From: Methanoculleus thermophilus
Lineage (GTDB): Archaea; Halobacteriota; Methanomicrobia; Methanomicrobiales; Methanoculleaceae
Direction of reading: 5' to 3'
Assembly (NCBI RefSeq): GCF_001571405.1
Contig: NZ_BCNX01000007.1
Location: 284,564 to 348,563, forward strand
Length of the DNA stretch: 64,000 bases
A model generated the notes under the pieces. It searched no databases. It saw only the letters and a program-made list of their open reading frames with translations, and had not been told where the DNA came from. Positions 1 through 9,323 of the stretch are shown here, in pieces. A program made the position numbers and the translations under genes. Numbering within the stretch: the stretch's first letter is position 1; each line of letters opens with the position of its first letter.

Positions 1-1
1 G

Positions 2-118
2 GCCGAAGCAGCCCGGGTTCGAGAGTGGTGCACCGGGCAGGGGCGAGAGGTCGAAGTCTTCGAGAACCAGCGGGATCCCATCTACGACCGATGGTGTTGC
101 GTCGCAAGACGAACTTGA
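2..118 (+). CDS. C-terminal end of an unidentified protein (partial)
   Basis: The second forward frame is open from the window edge to a TGA at 116-118 and encodes about 38 residues ending in WCCVARRT. The composition (charged, with a central EVEVFENQRDPIYDRW stretch) looks like a real protein tail rather than a shadow frame, and it stops shortly before the TATA box of the next gene. The start lies outside the window. I do not recognise the family; the two adjacent Cys near the end may be functional. The call rests only on composition and position. Confidence 0.4.
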   Translation, partial: AEAARVREWCTGQGREVEVFENQRDPIYDRWCCVARRT

Positions 119-140
119 TATCGGCAGATAGTCTGGCCAA

Positions 141-148
141 TATATAAG
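141..148 (+). promoter_or_regulatory. TATA box of the MFS transporter gene
   Basis: TATATAAG lies in an AT-rich island between two GC-rich stretches. It would place transcription start near 168-172, giving a leader of about 70 nt to the ATG at 241. Confidence 0.5.
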
Positions 149-240
149 TCGGAGTATCCCCTACCCTTTTTCCCGCAATTGTGACGCATCAGCCGCGGTC
201 CAGGTTCTGCGGCTTTGATCTTCAATCTGGTGTCATCTGC

Positions 241-1428
241 ATGAATACAGCCAAACGAATATACAACGTCTTATTCATCTCCGTCTTCGCCACCATGCTA
301 GGGCTGGGTGTCGTCAGCCCGCTGCTCCCCATTTATGCAGAGAACCTGGGTGCGACCGGCATATGGCTCGGAATCATCTTCTCGGCCTTCGCGCTCTCCC
401 GGTCGGTCTTCATGCCCATCATCGGACGGATCTCCGATCGACGGGGGAGGAAGTGGATCATCCTCATCGGCATGTTCGCGTACGCCGTCTTCTCACTCGC
501 TTACCTCATCGTCGATAACGTCTACTCCCTCACGGCCGTCCGTTTCGCTCACGGGATTGCGTCCGCGATGGTTGTCCCGATAGCCATGGCTTATATCGCC
601 GACCTCTCGGAAAAGGGCAAGGAGGGAAGCCATATGGGGAACTTCTCCATATCGATGTTCCTCGGTCTCGGGATGGGACCGCTGCTCGGCGGATTCTTGA
701 ACGATGGGTTCGGCATGGCGTCGGTCTTCTACGTCATGGCCGCGCTCTCGGCGTTCGCCACGCTCCTCGTCGCCGTCTCCCTTCCAGAGGCGAGACCGGG
801 GAGGTTTGCTCCCCAGAGCAGAGAGACCGCCCCCGCGCGGGAGATCTTTGGGCTCCCGGTGATGAGAGGAGTCCTGATCTTCACCCTCATCAGCGCTCTC
901 GGCCGCGGTGGGATGATGGTCTTCATTCCCGTCTTCGCGCCGCTGGTCGCGATCAGCCCGTCTGAAGTGGGGATCATCCTCTCTGTGAACACCTTCCTGA
1001 TGGCGTTCCTCCAGGTGCCGATAGGGAGGATAACCGATAAAGGGAACAAAGTGGCCCTGATCGTCATCGGGTCCGCGGTAGCGGCAGTGGCGCTTGCCGT
1101 AATCCCGCTCTCCAGGTCGTTCTGGCCGTTGCTCGTGATCACCGCGATCATCGGCGTCGGGGGTGCCATCCAGCAGCCGTCGATCATGGCCCTGACTGTC
1201 GATGCAGGCCGGACCATCGGGATGGGGACCTCGATGGGCGCTTACAACACAACCTTCGGGATAGGCATGATCCTCGCTCCGCTCATCGGAGGCATCTTTA
1301 TGGACTTTATAAGCATCGACGCTGTCTTTTATGTCAGCGGGGCAATAAGCCTTCTCGCAACCGTTGTCTTTGCGGTGATGATGCAGAAGAGTGCTCGTCA
1401 GGACGTCGGTAAAGAAAGCCCCGGATAG
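241..1428 (+). CDS. MFS transporter (drug/metabolite efflux type)
   Basis: A 395-residue polytopic membrane protein with about 12 hydrophobic segments, the usual size for the major facilitator superfamily. After the first helix (GLGVVSPLLPIYAENLG) comes the loop 2-3 signature GRISDRRGRKW, and a degenerate copy GRITDKGNK appears in the second half, as expected for the internal duplication of the family. The frame is open upstream to a GTG at 181, but the ATG at 241 starts directly before the first membrane helix and is preferred. It stands alone between a TATA box and a convergent helicase gene. The substrate cannot be deduced; the shape resembles proton-driven multidrug or sugar efflux carriers. 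Confidence 0.85.
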   Translation: MNTAKRIYNVLFISVFATMLGLGVVSPLLPIYAENLGATGIWLGIIFSAFALSRSVFMPIIGRISDRRGRKWIILIGMFAYAVFSLAYLIVDNVYSLTAVRFAHGIASAMVVPIAMAYIADLSEKGKEGSHMGNFSISMFLGLGMGPLLGGFLNDGFGMASVFYVMAALSAFATLLVAVSLPEARPGRFAPQSRETAPAREIFGLPVMRGVLIFTLISALGRGGMMVFIPVFAPLVAISPSEVGIILSVNTFLMAFLQVPIGRITDKGNKVALIVIGSAVAAVALAVIPLSRSFWPLLVITAIIGVGGAIQQPSIMALTVDAGRTIGMGTSMGAYNTTFGIGMILAPLIGGIFMDFISIDAVFYVSGAISLLATVVFAVMMQKSARQDVGKESPG

Positions 1429-1469
1429 GATGACCTCATCCACTCCGGGTCTTGGCGGGGAGAATCACC

Positions 1470-3482
1470 TTACGGCGTCACCTCCTCCTCGGCGCACTCG
1501 AGTTCTGCGACGATCTCGGCCGCATCGTCCACCTGCCGGACGAGATCCCTGATCTCTATCAGGCGCTCGGCACCGATGAAGTGCTCCGCCATCACCCGGG
1601 CCATATCGGTGAGCTCGATCCGGCCCGCCCGCCGTCGAACCAGCCCGTAGTCGAGAAGGGTGGGGAGGGCCGGCTCCAGCGTCCCGACCATCGTGTGGTT
1701 CATCCGGATGATCTCCTGTTCGTCGCCGCCGCAGACAACGGCGTTTGCAACGAACTCTTCCGTGCTCTGCTCCATATCATACTCGGGTGCAACCTCCTCC
1801 ATCTCACCCCGCAAAAGACCGATGGCAACCTCTTCCTCGGTCTTTCCGGAAGTCCGGGAGTATGACCCTCCCGGCTCAGCCAGGATGACCACCCGGCCGA
1901 GGTCGTGGAAGTCCGGCCGGCCCGCCCGGCCCATCATCTGGTGAAACTCCTGAACGCTGAGCCACTGGATGCCCATCGCAAGGGCGTCAAAGATCACCTG
2001 AGAGGCCGGAAAATCGACGCCGGCGGCAAGCGCTGCCGTAGTGACCACGGCAGCGATCTCGCCGTTCGCAAACCGTTGCTCCACGTCCCGACGCTCCTGA
2101 GAGGTCAGTCCCGCGTGATACGGAGCAGCCATCTTTCCAAGGGCGTCGGCAATGACATGGCACCGGGCCCGGGAGTTGGTGAAGACGATCGTCTGGCCCC
2201 GGTAGCCTTTCGACGACCGCATCTTGTACTCCTCGGCAACCATCTGCTTGATGAACGAGATCTTCTTGGACCGCTCAAGGAAGATGAGATGCCGCTCGAG
2301 CGGGACGGGACGATCTGCGTATCGAATGAGGTTTGCCCGGAGTTTCTCGGCAAGCAGCCCGGGAGCACCGATTGTAGCAGAGAGGTAGAGGAACTGAGCA
2401 TCGGGAGCGATGTACTTGAGCCGGGCAATCAACCCGTCGAGGCGGTGCCCACGCTCGGGGTCCTCGAGCGTCTGGACCTCGTCGATGACGACGGTCCCGA
2501 TATCTTTGAGCGGCCTCCCGGTCCGGAGAGCGTGGTCGATTCCCTCGTAGGTCCCCACCACGACAGGAGCGTTGAGATCCCGGTCCCCTGCCGGCCGGGT
2601 CTCGGGGAGATTGAGGCGGCTCACCCCCACCTGGAGGGAAACCCGGACAAGGTGGCCGTAGCGGTCGCGGAACCGCTGGTATTTCTGGTTGGCAAGCGCG
2701 ACAAGCGGAACCAGGAAGAGCATCCTTCCACGGCCTTCGAGGAAGTTCTTCATCCCGGCCATCTCCCCGATGAAGGTCTTACCGCTCGCTGTTGCAGAGA
2801 CGACGAGGAGATGCTGGCCCTCGAGAAGCCCCCCCTGGACAGCGAGCTGCTGGACGGGCATCAGGTACTCAACCCCGGCAGCCTTTGTGAACGCGGGGGG
2901 CAGCGCGAGCTCTGTGACATGGGCGGTCTTTTGGACCACATGCGCCTCCAGCCGGTCAAAGAGGGTCCGCTGCCGGTCAGGGTGATCCGGCCCGATGGAT
3001 GCCAGCACCCGGTCAAGATCCCGAACCTGGGCGAGAAGTTTTTCGAGGTGGACGAGCACCGAACCGCCAAACCTCCCAAGATAACCGAGTTCCCGGCGCA
3101 TCTCGCGTTTTGCGCAGTCCATACAGATCCACTCCCCGCCGTACCGGACCCCGGTTGCTTTATCGACGGGGACGAACCGGTCTTCGAGCTGGCAGAACCG
3201 GCAGATATCAATCCGCGACGACGGGATCTGCAGATCGGCCAGGAACGACTCAAACTCCGGGCTCTCCGCCGCAAGGAGGACTGACGACCGGCGCAGCATC
3301 GTGATGAGCTCACGGGTGGGAGTGGGCTTGAGTTGTTTGCCCCGCCTGCGCATCTTGAAGTTCTTCGGGCGATGACCCTTCGGGGTTTTGGTCAGATCGA
3401 CGAACCCGGAACCCTGAACATGCCCGCTCTCAACGAACAACAGTTTGTACGTGCCTTTCTGGGGCTGGACGATAACCTTCAT
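1470..3482 (-). CDS. Zinc-binding DEAD/DEAH-box helicase (DUF5814-like)
   Basis: A 670-residue superfamily 2 helicase. The N-terminal 190 residues carry two Cys pairs (CRFC and CMDC) that probably bind zinc. The motor follows: motif I SATASGKTFIGEM, motif II VIDEVQTL, motif III LSATIG, and motif VI MGRAGRPDF in the second RecA domain. The arrangement resembles archaeal Hel308/Ski2-like helicases with an added zinc domain found in methanogens. A role in DNA repair or RNA processing is family-level inference. Its ATG overlaps the stop codon of the upstream HTH gene (ATGA), so it is co-translated as the last gene of a three-gene minus-strand unit. Confidence 0.85.
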   Translation of the reverse strand: MKVIVQPQKGTYKLLFVESGHVQGSGFVDLTKTPKGHRPKNFKMRRRGKQLKPTPTRELITMLRRSSVLLAAESPEFESFLADLQIPSSRIDICRFCQLEDRFVPVDKATGVRYGGEWICMDCAKREMRRELGYLGRFGGSVLVHLEKLLAQVRDLDRVLASIGPDHPDRQRTLFDRLEAHVVQKTAHVTELALPPAFTKAAGVEYLMPVQQLAVQGGLLEGQHLLVVSATASGKTFIGEMAGMKNFLEGRGRMLFLVPLVALANQKYQRFRDRYGHLVRVSLQVGVSRLNLPETRPAGDRDLNAPVVVGTYEGIDHALRTGRPLKDIGTVVIDEVQTLEDPERGHRLDGLIARLKYIAPDAQFLYLSATIGAPGLLAEKLRANLIRYADRPVPLERHLIFLERSKKISFIKQMVAEEYKMRSSKGYRGQTIVFTNSRARCHVIADALGKMAAPYHAGLTSQERRDVEQRFANGEIAAVVTTAALAAGVDFPASQVIFDALAMGIQWLSVQEFHQMMGRAGRPDFHDLGRVVILAEPGGSYSRTSGKTEEEVAIGLLRGEMEEVAPEYDMEQSTEEFVANAVVCGGDEQEIIRMNHTMVGTLEPALPTLLDYGLVRRRAGRIELTDMARVMAEHFIGAERLIEIRDLVRQVDDAAEIVAELECAEEEVTP

Positions 3483-4288
3483 GGTGCGATCAGGTCGTGG
3501 ATCGTGTAGGCGAGCCCCACCGTCTCCAGTCGCTTGAGAAAATCAGTAAACTCCTCATCAACAATAAGGATTGCGCACTCACGGCCATGGAACGCCGCCT
3601 CGATGACACCCTCGCGGGAGCCAAAGAACATATCCGGCTCGATGTCTGCCTTCTTGAGAGCCACATACGACTCGAGGCCGACAGCGGCCACGACCTCGGC
3701 GTTGCGGATGACATCCCTGAGGAGATCCGTGCGGACCTTCCTGGATCCGCCGAGCTCCACTCGCGGCACTTTGCAGACATGGATGAGCCCCTCCTCATGA
3801 TCGATGATGCCGTTTAACTGAGCAACGCCGAGATCCTCACCGGGCTGGGCATCCATCGTCGCGATCCCGGTGGCGCTCCGCTCCTCTTTCGCCACATAGA
3901 GCCAGCCGTCCTGCATGAAGACACCGACTCTGTCCCCCTTCCGGATCTCCTCGCGGGCGATGGCTGTCCAGACTGCCACCTGCTGAATGATGTCGCGGTT
4001 GACGTGGCGGGCGTACGATTCAAGAGCCTCGGCGTGCCGCAGGACCCACTCGATCCCGCTCTTCGTCACCTCGTATCGACCTCGGCCATGAGCGGTGACG
4101 AGCCCTTCATCCACCAGCTCCCGGATGTACTCGGAGACTGCCTGGGGTGTCACACCAAGTTTCTCGGCGATCTCCTGCTGGCGAATGGCCGGCTGGTGCT
4201 CCGCAATCTCCACCAGGATCTGGAACCGCGTCGCCTCTCGTTTACTGCGCAGGATGACGTAAAGGGGATCTTCACTGAGGCCGGTCAA
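3479..4288 (-). CDS. Winged-helix (MarR-like) regulator with large C-terminal domain
   Basis: 269 residues. Residues about 15-85 form a winged helix-turn-helix with the recognition region QEIAEKLGVTPQAVSEYIRE followed by a wing (AHGRGRYEVT). The remaining 180 residues are a conserved-looking domain of unknown function containing a GDRVGVFMQDGWLYVA stretch; such domains often sense a ligand. It overlaps the HTH gene upstream by 17 bp and the helicase downstream by 4 bp, so the three are one translational unit. The genetic linkage suggests the regulator controls, or works with, the helicase. The target and ligand cannot be read from the sequence. Confidence 0.75.
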   Translation of the reverse strand: MTGLSEDPLYVILRSKREATRFQILVEIAEHQPAIRQQEIAEKLGVTPQAVSEYIRELVDEGLVTAHGRGRYEVTKSGIEWVLRHAEALESYARHVNRDIIQQVAVWTAIAREEIRKGDRVGVFMQDGWLYVAKEERSATGIATMDAQPGEDLGVAQLNGIIDHEEGLIHVCKVPRVELGGSRKVRTDLLRDVIRNAEVVAAVGLESYVALKKADIEPDMFFGSREGVIEAAFHGRECAILIVDEEFTDFLKRLETVGLAYTIHDLIAP

Positions 4289-4784
4289 GCAACACCATTC
4301 CCTGCCCTTTCACATCGAGACTGGGGATCCTCTTCGCCAGCCCCTTGATGAAGATCGGACTGACTCCATATTTTCTAGATATATCGCCGATCGAGGTAGT
4401 CCCTGCCGAGATCTCCTGCTCAACCGAATCCACGATCGCACGAAGGCTCTCGTCGTTAGAGATGGCGATGTGCAGCAGGTCTCCGATATCCCCCATGGAA
4501 CACTGAAAATTTGCCCTGAATTTGCTGTATGTCGTCCGGTATTCCTTCATCGGCTTCTGGCCGGGCTTGGGCATCCGCCACTGCTCTTCGATCAGGTTTC
4601 CTTTCTTGAGAATGGAGAGGCACTCAGTCACCACCGAGGCATCAACATACGCCCCCAGTTCCTCCTCGGTCAGCCAGGCCTTGTTTAAGAGATCGTAGAT
4701 CTTTTTATAGTCCGCATTATTGAATGTTATTAGAAGAGGAACCAGTTCAACCGGATCGTTAAGAATCTTAATATGTCCTGTCAA
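4272..4784 (-). CDS. ArsR-like winged-helix transcriptional regulator
   Basis: 170 residues. The N-terminal half fits an ArsR-type winged helix: ADYKKIYDLLNKAWLTEEEL, then DASVVTECLSILKKGNLIEE, then a basic segment ending in EYRTTYSKF. The C-terminal part contains a second possible HTH (SIGDISRKYGVSPIFIKGLAK). It is the first gene of the minus-strand unit that continues into a second HTH protein and the helicase, and it diverges from hypF across 57 bp of AT-rich promoter DNA, so autoregulation or control of hypF is possible. No metal-binding Cys pair typical of metal-sensing ArsR proteins is present. Confidence 0.7.
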   Translation of the reverse strand: MTGHIKILNDPVELVPLLITFNNADYKKIYDLLNKAWLTEEELGAYVDASVVTECLSILKKGNLIEEQWRMPKPGQKPMKEYRTTYSKFRANFQCSMGDIGDLLHIAISNDESLRAIVDSVEQEISAGTTSIGDISRKYGVSPIFIKGLAKRIPSLDVKGQGMVLLDRPQ

Positions 4785-4841
4785 TGCGATACCCTATTAC
4801 TATATCGTTGTATAACTCCATAAATTTTTGCTGAAATTTCA

Positions 4842-7052
4842 ATGCGTACATGTGGCACTATCATCATCCGGGGCATCGTCCAGGGGGTTGGATTTCGCCC
4901 CTTTGTCTACGCAAAGGCCCGAGAATACGGGATCAAGGGGACCGTCAAAAATCTCGGGAGCGAGGTGGAGATCCGCGCGTTCGGTGACCGGTTTGAGGAA
5001 TTTCTGGAGGCTGTTTCACGGGGAACGCCATTATCTCACATAGATTCTATAGATGTCCGGAATCTTTGCGGTGACCCCCCCGATACGTTTACGATTCTTG
5101 AGAGCGGCTCCGGAAGTCTCTCGGGCTTCATCCCGCCAGACGTCGCCATCTGTGACGACTGTATCGCTGATATTCTCACACCGGGCGGGCGATACGAGGG
5201 TTACTGGGCCACATCCTGCGTCAACTGCGGTCCGCGATACAGCATCATCAATGCGATCCCCTACGATCGGGAACGGACATCCATGATAGAGTTCCCGATG
5301 TGCCCCCCCTGCGAGCGCGAGTATACCGATCCCTCGTGCCGGCGCCACCATGCGCAGACGATCGCCTGTGCGGCCTGCGGACCGCACCTTGCCCTTCTGC
5401 GAATTGATGGGACTCCGATAGAAGGGGAGCCCATCAAAAAAGCGGCAGAACTCCTCGATGCCGGTTCAATCGTCGCCATCCGTGGGATCGGGGGGTTCCA
5501 TATCGCCTGCACCGAAGAGGCAGCTCCTGAGTTGAAACGCCGCCTGGGCCGAACGGAGCAGCCCCTCGCAGTGATGGTGACTCCAGAGGAGGTGGAGCGG
5601 ATCGCGGTCGTATCCGAGGAAGAGCGAAAGATCCTCCACTCCCGGGAGCGGCCGATCGTGGTGCTTGAGAAGCGGGATCCCGCGTCACACCAGGCGATCT
5701 CGGATCTCCACACCATCGGGTGCATGCTCCCCTACACCGGGCTGCACCACCTCCTCTTTGCGAACCTCGCTCACCCGCTCCTCGTCATGACGAGCGCAAA
5801 CCTTCCGGGCTATCCGATGATCACCGATCTTGCGACCGCCCTTGAACGACTCTCGGGAGAGGTCGATTACATCCTCACCCACAACCGGCAGATCGTCAAC
5901 CGGTGCGACGACTCCGTTGTACGGGACGGTTACATCATCCGCCTCTCCCGCGGCTTCGCCCCGAAACGGGCGGCGATCGATCTCGGTGATGCGTGCATCC
6001 TCGGTGTCGGACCGGAACTGAACGCAAACATCTCCATCTACAAGGACGGATTCTGCATCACCTCGCCCCACGTAGGAAACGTGAGAAACCCCCAGACCCT
6101 CGCCTACCTGCAGGAGACGGCAGAGAAGATCGGAGGGCTCGTCGGCGCCCGGTATGATTGGATCGTTCACGATCTCCATCCCCAGTTCCTCTCAACGCGC
6201 TACGCGAGGGAGGTTGCGGAGGCAACCGGGGCGGACCTCCTCGCAGTCCAGCACCACCGGGCGCACATAGCGGCGGCGACCCGGGAGGAGTGCATCGGGA
6301 TCGCCATCGATGGTGTGGGCTATGGCGATGACGGCACAATCTGGGGCGGCGAGGTCTTCGCCGGGCAGGTACCCAACCTCGACCGGGTCGGTCACCTCGA
6401 GGTCGTCCCGATGCCGGGCGGCGATCTTGCCACCCGGTATCCCGAACGGATGCTCTACGGCATCCTGCCGACAGACGAGGTCCGCGACCTGCTCGCATCG
6501 AGAGGGTGGAGCGAGATCGAACTTGCGGTTCTCGCACGGCAGGTCGAACGGGGCTTAAACGTCGCGAGTACTTCCAGCACCGGCCGGGTTCTTGACGCCG
6601 CAGCGGCACTCCTTGGGATCTGCCGGGAGCGGACCTACGATGGAGAGCCGGCGATGAAACTTGAGGCGAGAGCCTACGCGGGAAAACCATCGGTCTGGGA
6701 ACACAACATCCTGCGCGGAAAAGACGGCTGTGAGGTCCTCTCGACCCGATCGATTCTCGCAGAGGCCTACCGGCGGTTCGGTGCCGGGGAGCGGGTCGAA
6801 GATATCGCCGCATCCATCCAGTATAATCTCGCGAGAGGCGTTGCCGCGATGGCCGTCAATGCGGCAGAAGAGCGTGGGATCCCGCGGGTTGCCCTCTCGG
6901 GCGGGGTAGCCTACAACCGGGCGATCAGAGAGACGATCCGGGCTGAGATCCTTGCCGCCGGGCTCGAGTTCGTCATGAACAGGGATTATCCCCTCGGTGA
7001 CGGATGCATCAGCTTCGGGCAGGTGGTCTACGGGGGGAGTATTGAGAAGTAA
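4842..7052 (+). CDS. hypF: Carbamoyltransferase HypF (NiFe hydrogenase maturation)
   Basis: 736 residues, the normal length. Domains in order: acylphosphatase-like (residues 1-90, with GIVQGVGFRPFVYAKA), zinc-finger region with four CXXC pairs (CDDC from residue 104, then CVNC, CPPC and CAAC), YrdC-like domain (about 200-380) and a Kae1-like carbamoyltransferase domain with the metal-binding HHRAH motif and a C-terminal SGGVAYNRA. HypF activates carbamoyl phosphate and transfers the carbamoyl group to HypE, the source of the CN ligands of [NiFe] hydrogenases. The ech operon in this window needs this maturation. No other hyp gene lies nearby. The promoter must lie in the 57 bp upstream. Confidence 0.95.
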   Translation: MRTCGTIIIRGIVQGVGFRPFVYAKAREYGIKGTVKNLGSEVEIRAFGDRFEEFLEAVSRGTPLSHIDSIDVRNLCGDPPDTFTILESGSGSLSGFIPPDVAICDDCIADILTPGGRYEGYWATSCVNCGPRYSIINAIPYDRERTSMIEFPMCPPCEREYTDPSCRRHHAQTIACAACGPHLALLRIDGTPIEGEPIKKAAELLDAGSIVAIRGIGGFHIACTEEAAPELKRRLGRTEQPLAVMVTPEEVERIAVVSEEERKILHSRERPIVVLEKRDPASHQAISDLHTIGCMLPYTGLHHLLFANLAHPLLVMTSANLPGYPMITDLATALERLSGEVDYILTHNRQIVNRCDDSVVRDGYIIRLSRGFAPKRAAIDLGDACILGVGPELNANISIYKDGFCITSPHVGNVRNPQTLAYLQETAEKIGGLVGARYDWIVHDLHPQFLSTRYAREVAEATGADLLAVQHHRAHIAAATREECIGIAIDGVGYGDDGTIWGGEVFAGQVPNLDRVGHLEVVPMPGGDLATRYPERMLYGILPTDEVRDLLASRGWSEIELAVLARQVERGLNVASTSSTGRVLDAAAALLGICRERTYDGEPAMKLEARAYAGKPSVWEHNILRGKDGCEVLSTRSILAEAYRRFGAGERVEDIAASIQYNLARGVAAMAVNAAEERGIPRVALSGGVAYNRAIRETIRAEILAAGLEFVMNRDYPLGDGCISFGQVVYGGSIEK

Positions 7053-7243
7053 GCCGAGCAGAAACTCTGGCTAAAGCGATCACTCCGGCTCCTGTCCTCG
7101 AATATCAGGGAGGAGCCGCCCATCCGATACTCTCCTTACAGCCGTAAGCGTCTCCTCTGTACAGACTGTAGCAAGGCAAAACTATTCTTGAGAAGAGCAA
7201 CCATCAGGGGAGATATTCACAAAAGCGCCAGCACCCACCGGCG

Positions 7244-7255
7244 AAAGAAAAAGGG
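7244..7255 (-). terminator. T-rich terminator of the ribosomal protein operon
   Basis: Directly after the rpl12 stop codon the minus strand reads CCCTTTTTCTTTC, a T tract of the type that terminates archaeal transcription. It marks the 3' end of the dtdA-to-rpl12 gene run and faces the convergent end of hypF. Confidence 0.5.
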
Positions 7256-7256
7256 T

Positions 7257-7574
7257 TTAGCCGAAGAGGGCACCGAGACCGGCCATGCCGCTCTCTTCTT
7301 CCTCTTCCTTCTTCTCCTCTTTCTTCTCCTCTGCTTCGGCTGCGGGTGCGGCGGCTGCAGGGGCAGCGGCTGCGGCGGGCGCAGCGGCGACAGGTGCAAC
7401 GGCGGCCTTGCTGATGGCCTCCTCGATGTTCACGTCCTCGAGTGCGGCGACAAGGGCCTTCACACGGGCGTCATCAACGGCGACACCGGCCGCGTTCAGG
7501 ACAGCAGTCACATTCTCTTCAGTAATCTCTTTGCCTGCGTTGTGCAGGAGCAGTGCAGCGTAGATATACTCCAT
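7257..7574 (-). CDS. rpl12: Ribosomal protein P1 (L12), stalk protein
   Basis: 105 residues with the archaeal P1 layout: a helical dimerisation domain ([20 protein letters not shown]), an Ala/Pro-rich hinge, and a highly acidic tail ending in [11 protein letters not shown], which recruits translation GTPases. It forms dimers on P0 (L10), encoded immediately upstream. The last 16 residues are identical to the end of L10, and the underlying DNA is nearly identical too. A 31-bp gap with an AGGTGA-type ribosome binding site separates it from rpl10. Confidence 0.97.
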   Translation of the reverse strand: MEYIYAALLLHNAGKEITEENVTAVLNAAGVAVDDARVKALVAALEDVNIEEAISKAAVAPVAAAPAAAAAPAAAAPAAEAEEKKEEKKEEEEESGMAGLGALFG

Positions 7575-7605
7575 GTTGATTCACCTCATTCTTTTGAAAT
7601 AGTGT

Positions 7606-8631
7606 TTAGCCGAAGAGGGCGCCGAGACCGGCCATGCCGCTCTCTTCCTCCTCTTCCTTCTTCTCCTCTTCCTTCTCCTCTTCCCCGGACTTTGCCTCGG
7701 CCGGCGCCTCTACCGCAGCAGGGGCTGCGGCAGTCGCAGCGGAGGCTGCCTGCAGGGTCGCTTCATCAAGTTCGAAGCCGTGGCTCTGTGCAGCAAGCGC
7801 AACGGCCAGCATCTCGCGCTGTGCCCGTCCGATGATCAGGTCGACGATATCTTTCTCGTAGATGCTCGCCTCGACACCCACGTTCCGGGCTTCCTGGACC
7901 GCCTTGCCAATGATCGCGCCGATGGTAATCGACGTCGGGATGACTGCGTTGACCGAGAGGTTGAATGCCTGCTGGGCAGCAAGTGCGATGTTGTTCGCGT
8001 AGGCTTCTTCATCGATAGAGAGCAGATCCGGTGTAAAGATAGTGCCCCGATAGTAGGCAGCCTGCAGGACGAGGCCGACATCCATAGGCTTGATGCCGAG
8101 CTTGAGAAGCGCATCGGCAATCTTCTTATTGATGGTCTCGCCCTTCTTCACGACAGTCTTTTCCTCGCGGATCTTGACTTTTCCGCCCTCAATGACTGCG
8201 GGAATGCCCACCTGCTGAAGCTCACCGACGATTGGACCGGGCTTGAAGCTGGTCGGACCCTTCGGGACAACAATATCCTCAGGAGCGGTCTCACCAGGCT
8301 TTGCAGCCATCTTCGTCTTGGTCTTCTCCAGCTGCTTAAAGAGCTTGAAGGGATTCTCGTTCGTGAAGATCAGGGCGCTCTGGCCTTCGGCGTAGTCGTT
8401 TAATGCCGCAACGCTGCCGCCGAGCTCGTTTAAGGCGTGCTCGATCAGCGTGTTCCGGGCCATCTTCACCGTCGCGGTCCCGCGGAGGTTCCGCCGGATC
8501 TGCTGGACCTGCGATGCCGGAATGCCGTACATGTCCACGACACCGACAAGCGCGTGCTCCTCGATGCCGCGCTTGATCGCCTCGACCTCTTCCTTCTTCC
8601 ACCGGGGCAGGTGGTGCGTATAGAGTGCCAT
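7606..8631 (-). CDS. rpl10: Ribosomal protein L10 (P0), stalk base
   Basis: 341 residues, typical for archaeal P0. The N-terminal domain binds 23S rRNA with L11 (LPRWKKEEVEAIKRG); a central insertion follows, then helices that carry P1 dimers, an Ala-rich hinge and an acidic tail ending [16 protein letters not shown]. The ATG shares one base with the rpl1 stop (TGATG), so translation is coupled. It belongs to the L11-L1-L10-L12 block. Confidence 0.97.
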   Translation of the reverse strand: MALYTHHLPRWKKEEVEAIKRGIEEHALVGVVDMYGIPASQVQQIRRNLRGTATVKMARNTLIEHALNELGGSVAALNDYAEGQSALIFTNENPFKLFKQLEKTKTKMAAKPGETAPEDIVVPKGPTSFKPGPIVGELQQVGIPAVIEGGKVKIREEKTVVKKGETINKKIADALLKLGIKPMDVGLVLQAAYYRGTIFTPDLLSIDEEAYANNIALAAQQAFNLSVNAVIPTSITIGAIIGKAVQEARNVGVEASIYEKDIVDLIIGRAQREMLAVALAAQSHGFELDEATLQAASAATAAAPAAVEAPAEAKSGEEEKEEEKKEEEEESGMAGLGALFG

Positions 8632-9272
8632 CAGATTACCCTCACTGCCGGCCCCATGGTCGTTTTCACGTAGACCGAATGAATGTTCATTGCCCCGCTC
8701 TCGAGGACAGACTCAACCCGTCGCAGGATCACATCAATATTCTCGGCGATCGCTGCCGGGTCCATGCTTGCCGATCCGACCTTCGCATGGAAGACTTTCT
8801 TGTCCTTCGTCCGGATCCTCACGGAACTTCTCAGCCGCTGGACGACGGGCCTGATATCCATTCCCTGCGGAATCGGCATCGGCATTCGTCCGCGCGGACC
8901 AAGCCTGACACCGAGGTACCGGCCGACGAGAGGCATCACTGCCGTCTCAGCAAGGAAGAACTGGTACTCCTCCGCCACTTTTCGCGCTTCCCGGGGTTCT
9001 CCCCCGAGCCGCTCAATCTCCTCAGGCCCGATGATGAGGTCCACATTCACCTCTTTTGCCTGCGTGGTGATGTCGCCCTTCCCGAGAACGGCGATCTTGA
9101 CGTTGTCAAAACCGTTCGGGAGAAGAATCGTCTCATCAATACGATTCTTGGGCTGGGACATATCGATATTCCTGAGGTTGACGGTGATATCCACACTCTC
9201 CTTGAACTTCCGTTCCGGAGCCTTCTCCAGTGCCGTCTTTACGGCTTCCTGTATAGTGGTTCTGTCAACCAT
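8631..9272 (-). CDS. rpl1: Ribosomal protein L1
   Basis: 213 residues, normal for archaeal L1. The family pattern is clear: VDITVNLRNIDMSQPKNR near the N-terminus, GRMPMPIPQG in the middle, and YVKTTMGPAVRV at the C-terminus. L1 binds the mobile L1 stalk of 23S rRNA and, in methanococci, represses its own mRNA; I did not find a clear mimic of the rRNA site here. It lies 51 bp downstream of rpl11. Confidence 0.97.
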   Translation of the reverse strand: MVDRTTIQEAVKTALEKAPERKFKESVDITVNLRNIDMSQPKNRIDETILLPNGFDNVKIAVLGKGDITTQAKEVNVDLIIGPEEIERLGGEPREARKVAEEYQFFLAETAVMPLVGRYLGVRLGPRGRMPMPIPQGMDIRPVVQRLRSSVRIRTKDKKVFHAKVGSASMDPAAIAENIDVILRRVESVLESGAMNIHSVYVKTTMGPAVRVI

Positions 9273-9323
9273 CCTTTGCCTCCATAGTACACGACCTCAC
9301 GATCTTCTATGGTTGTCTGACAT

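Noticed and set aside
493..1443. Long minus-strand reading frame antisense to the MFS transporter
   Set aside because: Rich in His, Asp, Glu and Arg with no hydrophobic core; a shadow of the high-GC third-position bias of the real plus-strand gene.
1905..3284. 459-codon plus-strand frame opposite the helicase
   Set aside because: Antisense to clear helicase motifs; composition (Leu, Pro, Asp, Arg) is that of a complement of a real gene.
7188..7835. Plus-strand frame through L12 and L10 with poly-Leu/Phe and Cys/Gly runs
   Set aside because: It is the complement of the Lys/Glu-rich tails and Ala-rich hinges of the stalk proteins.
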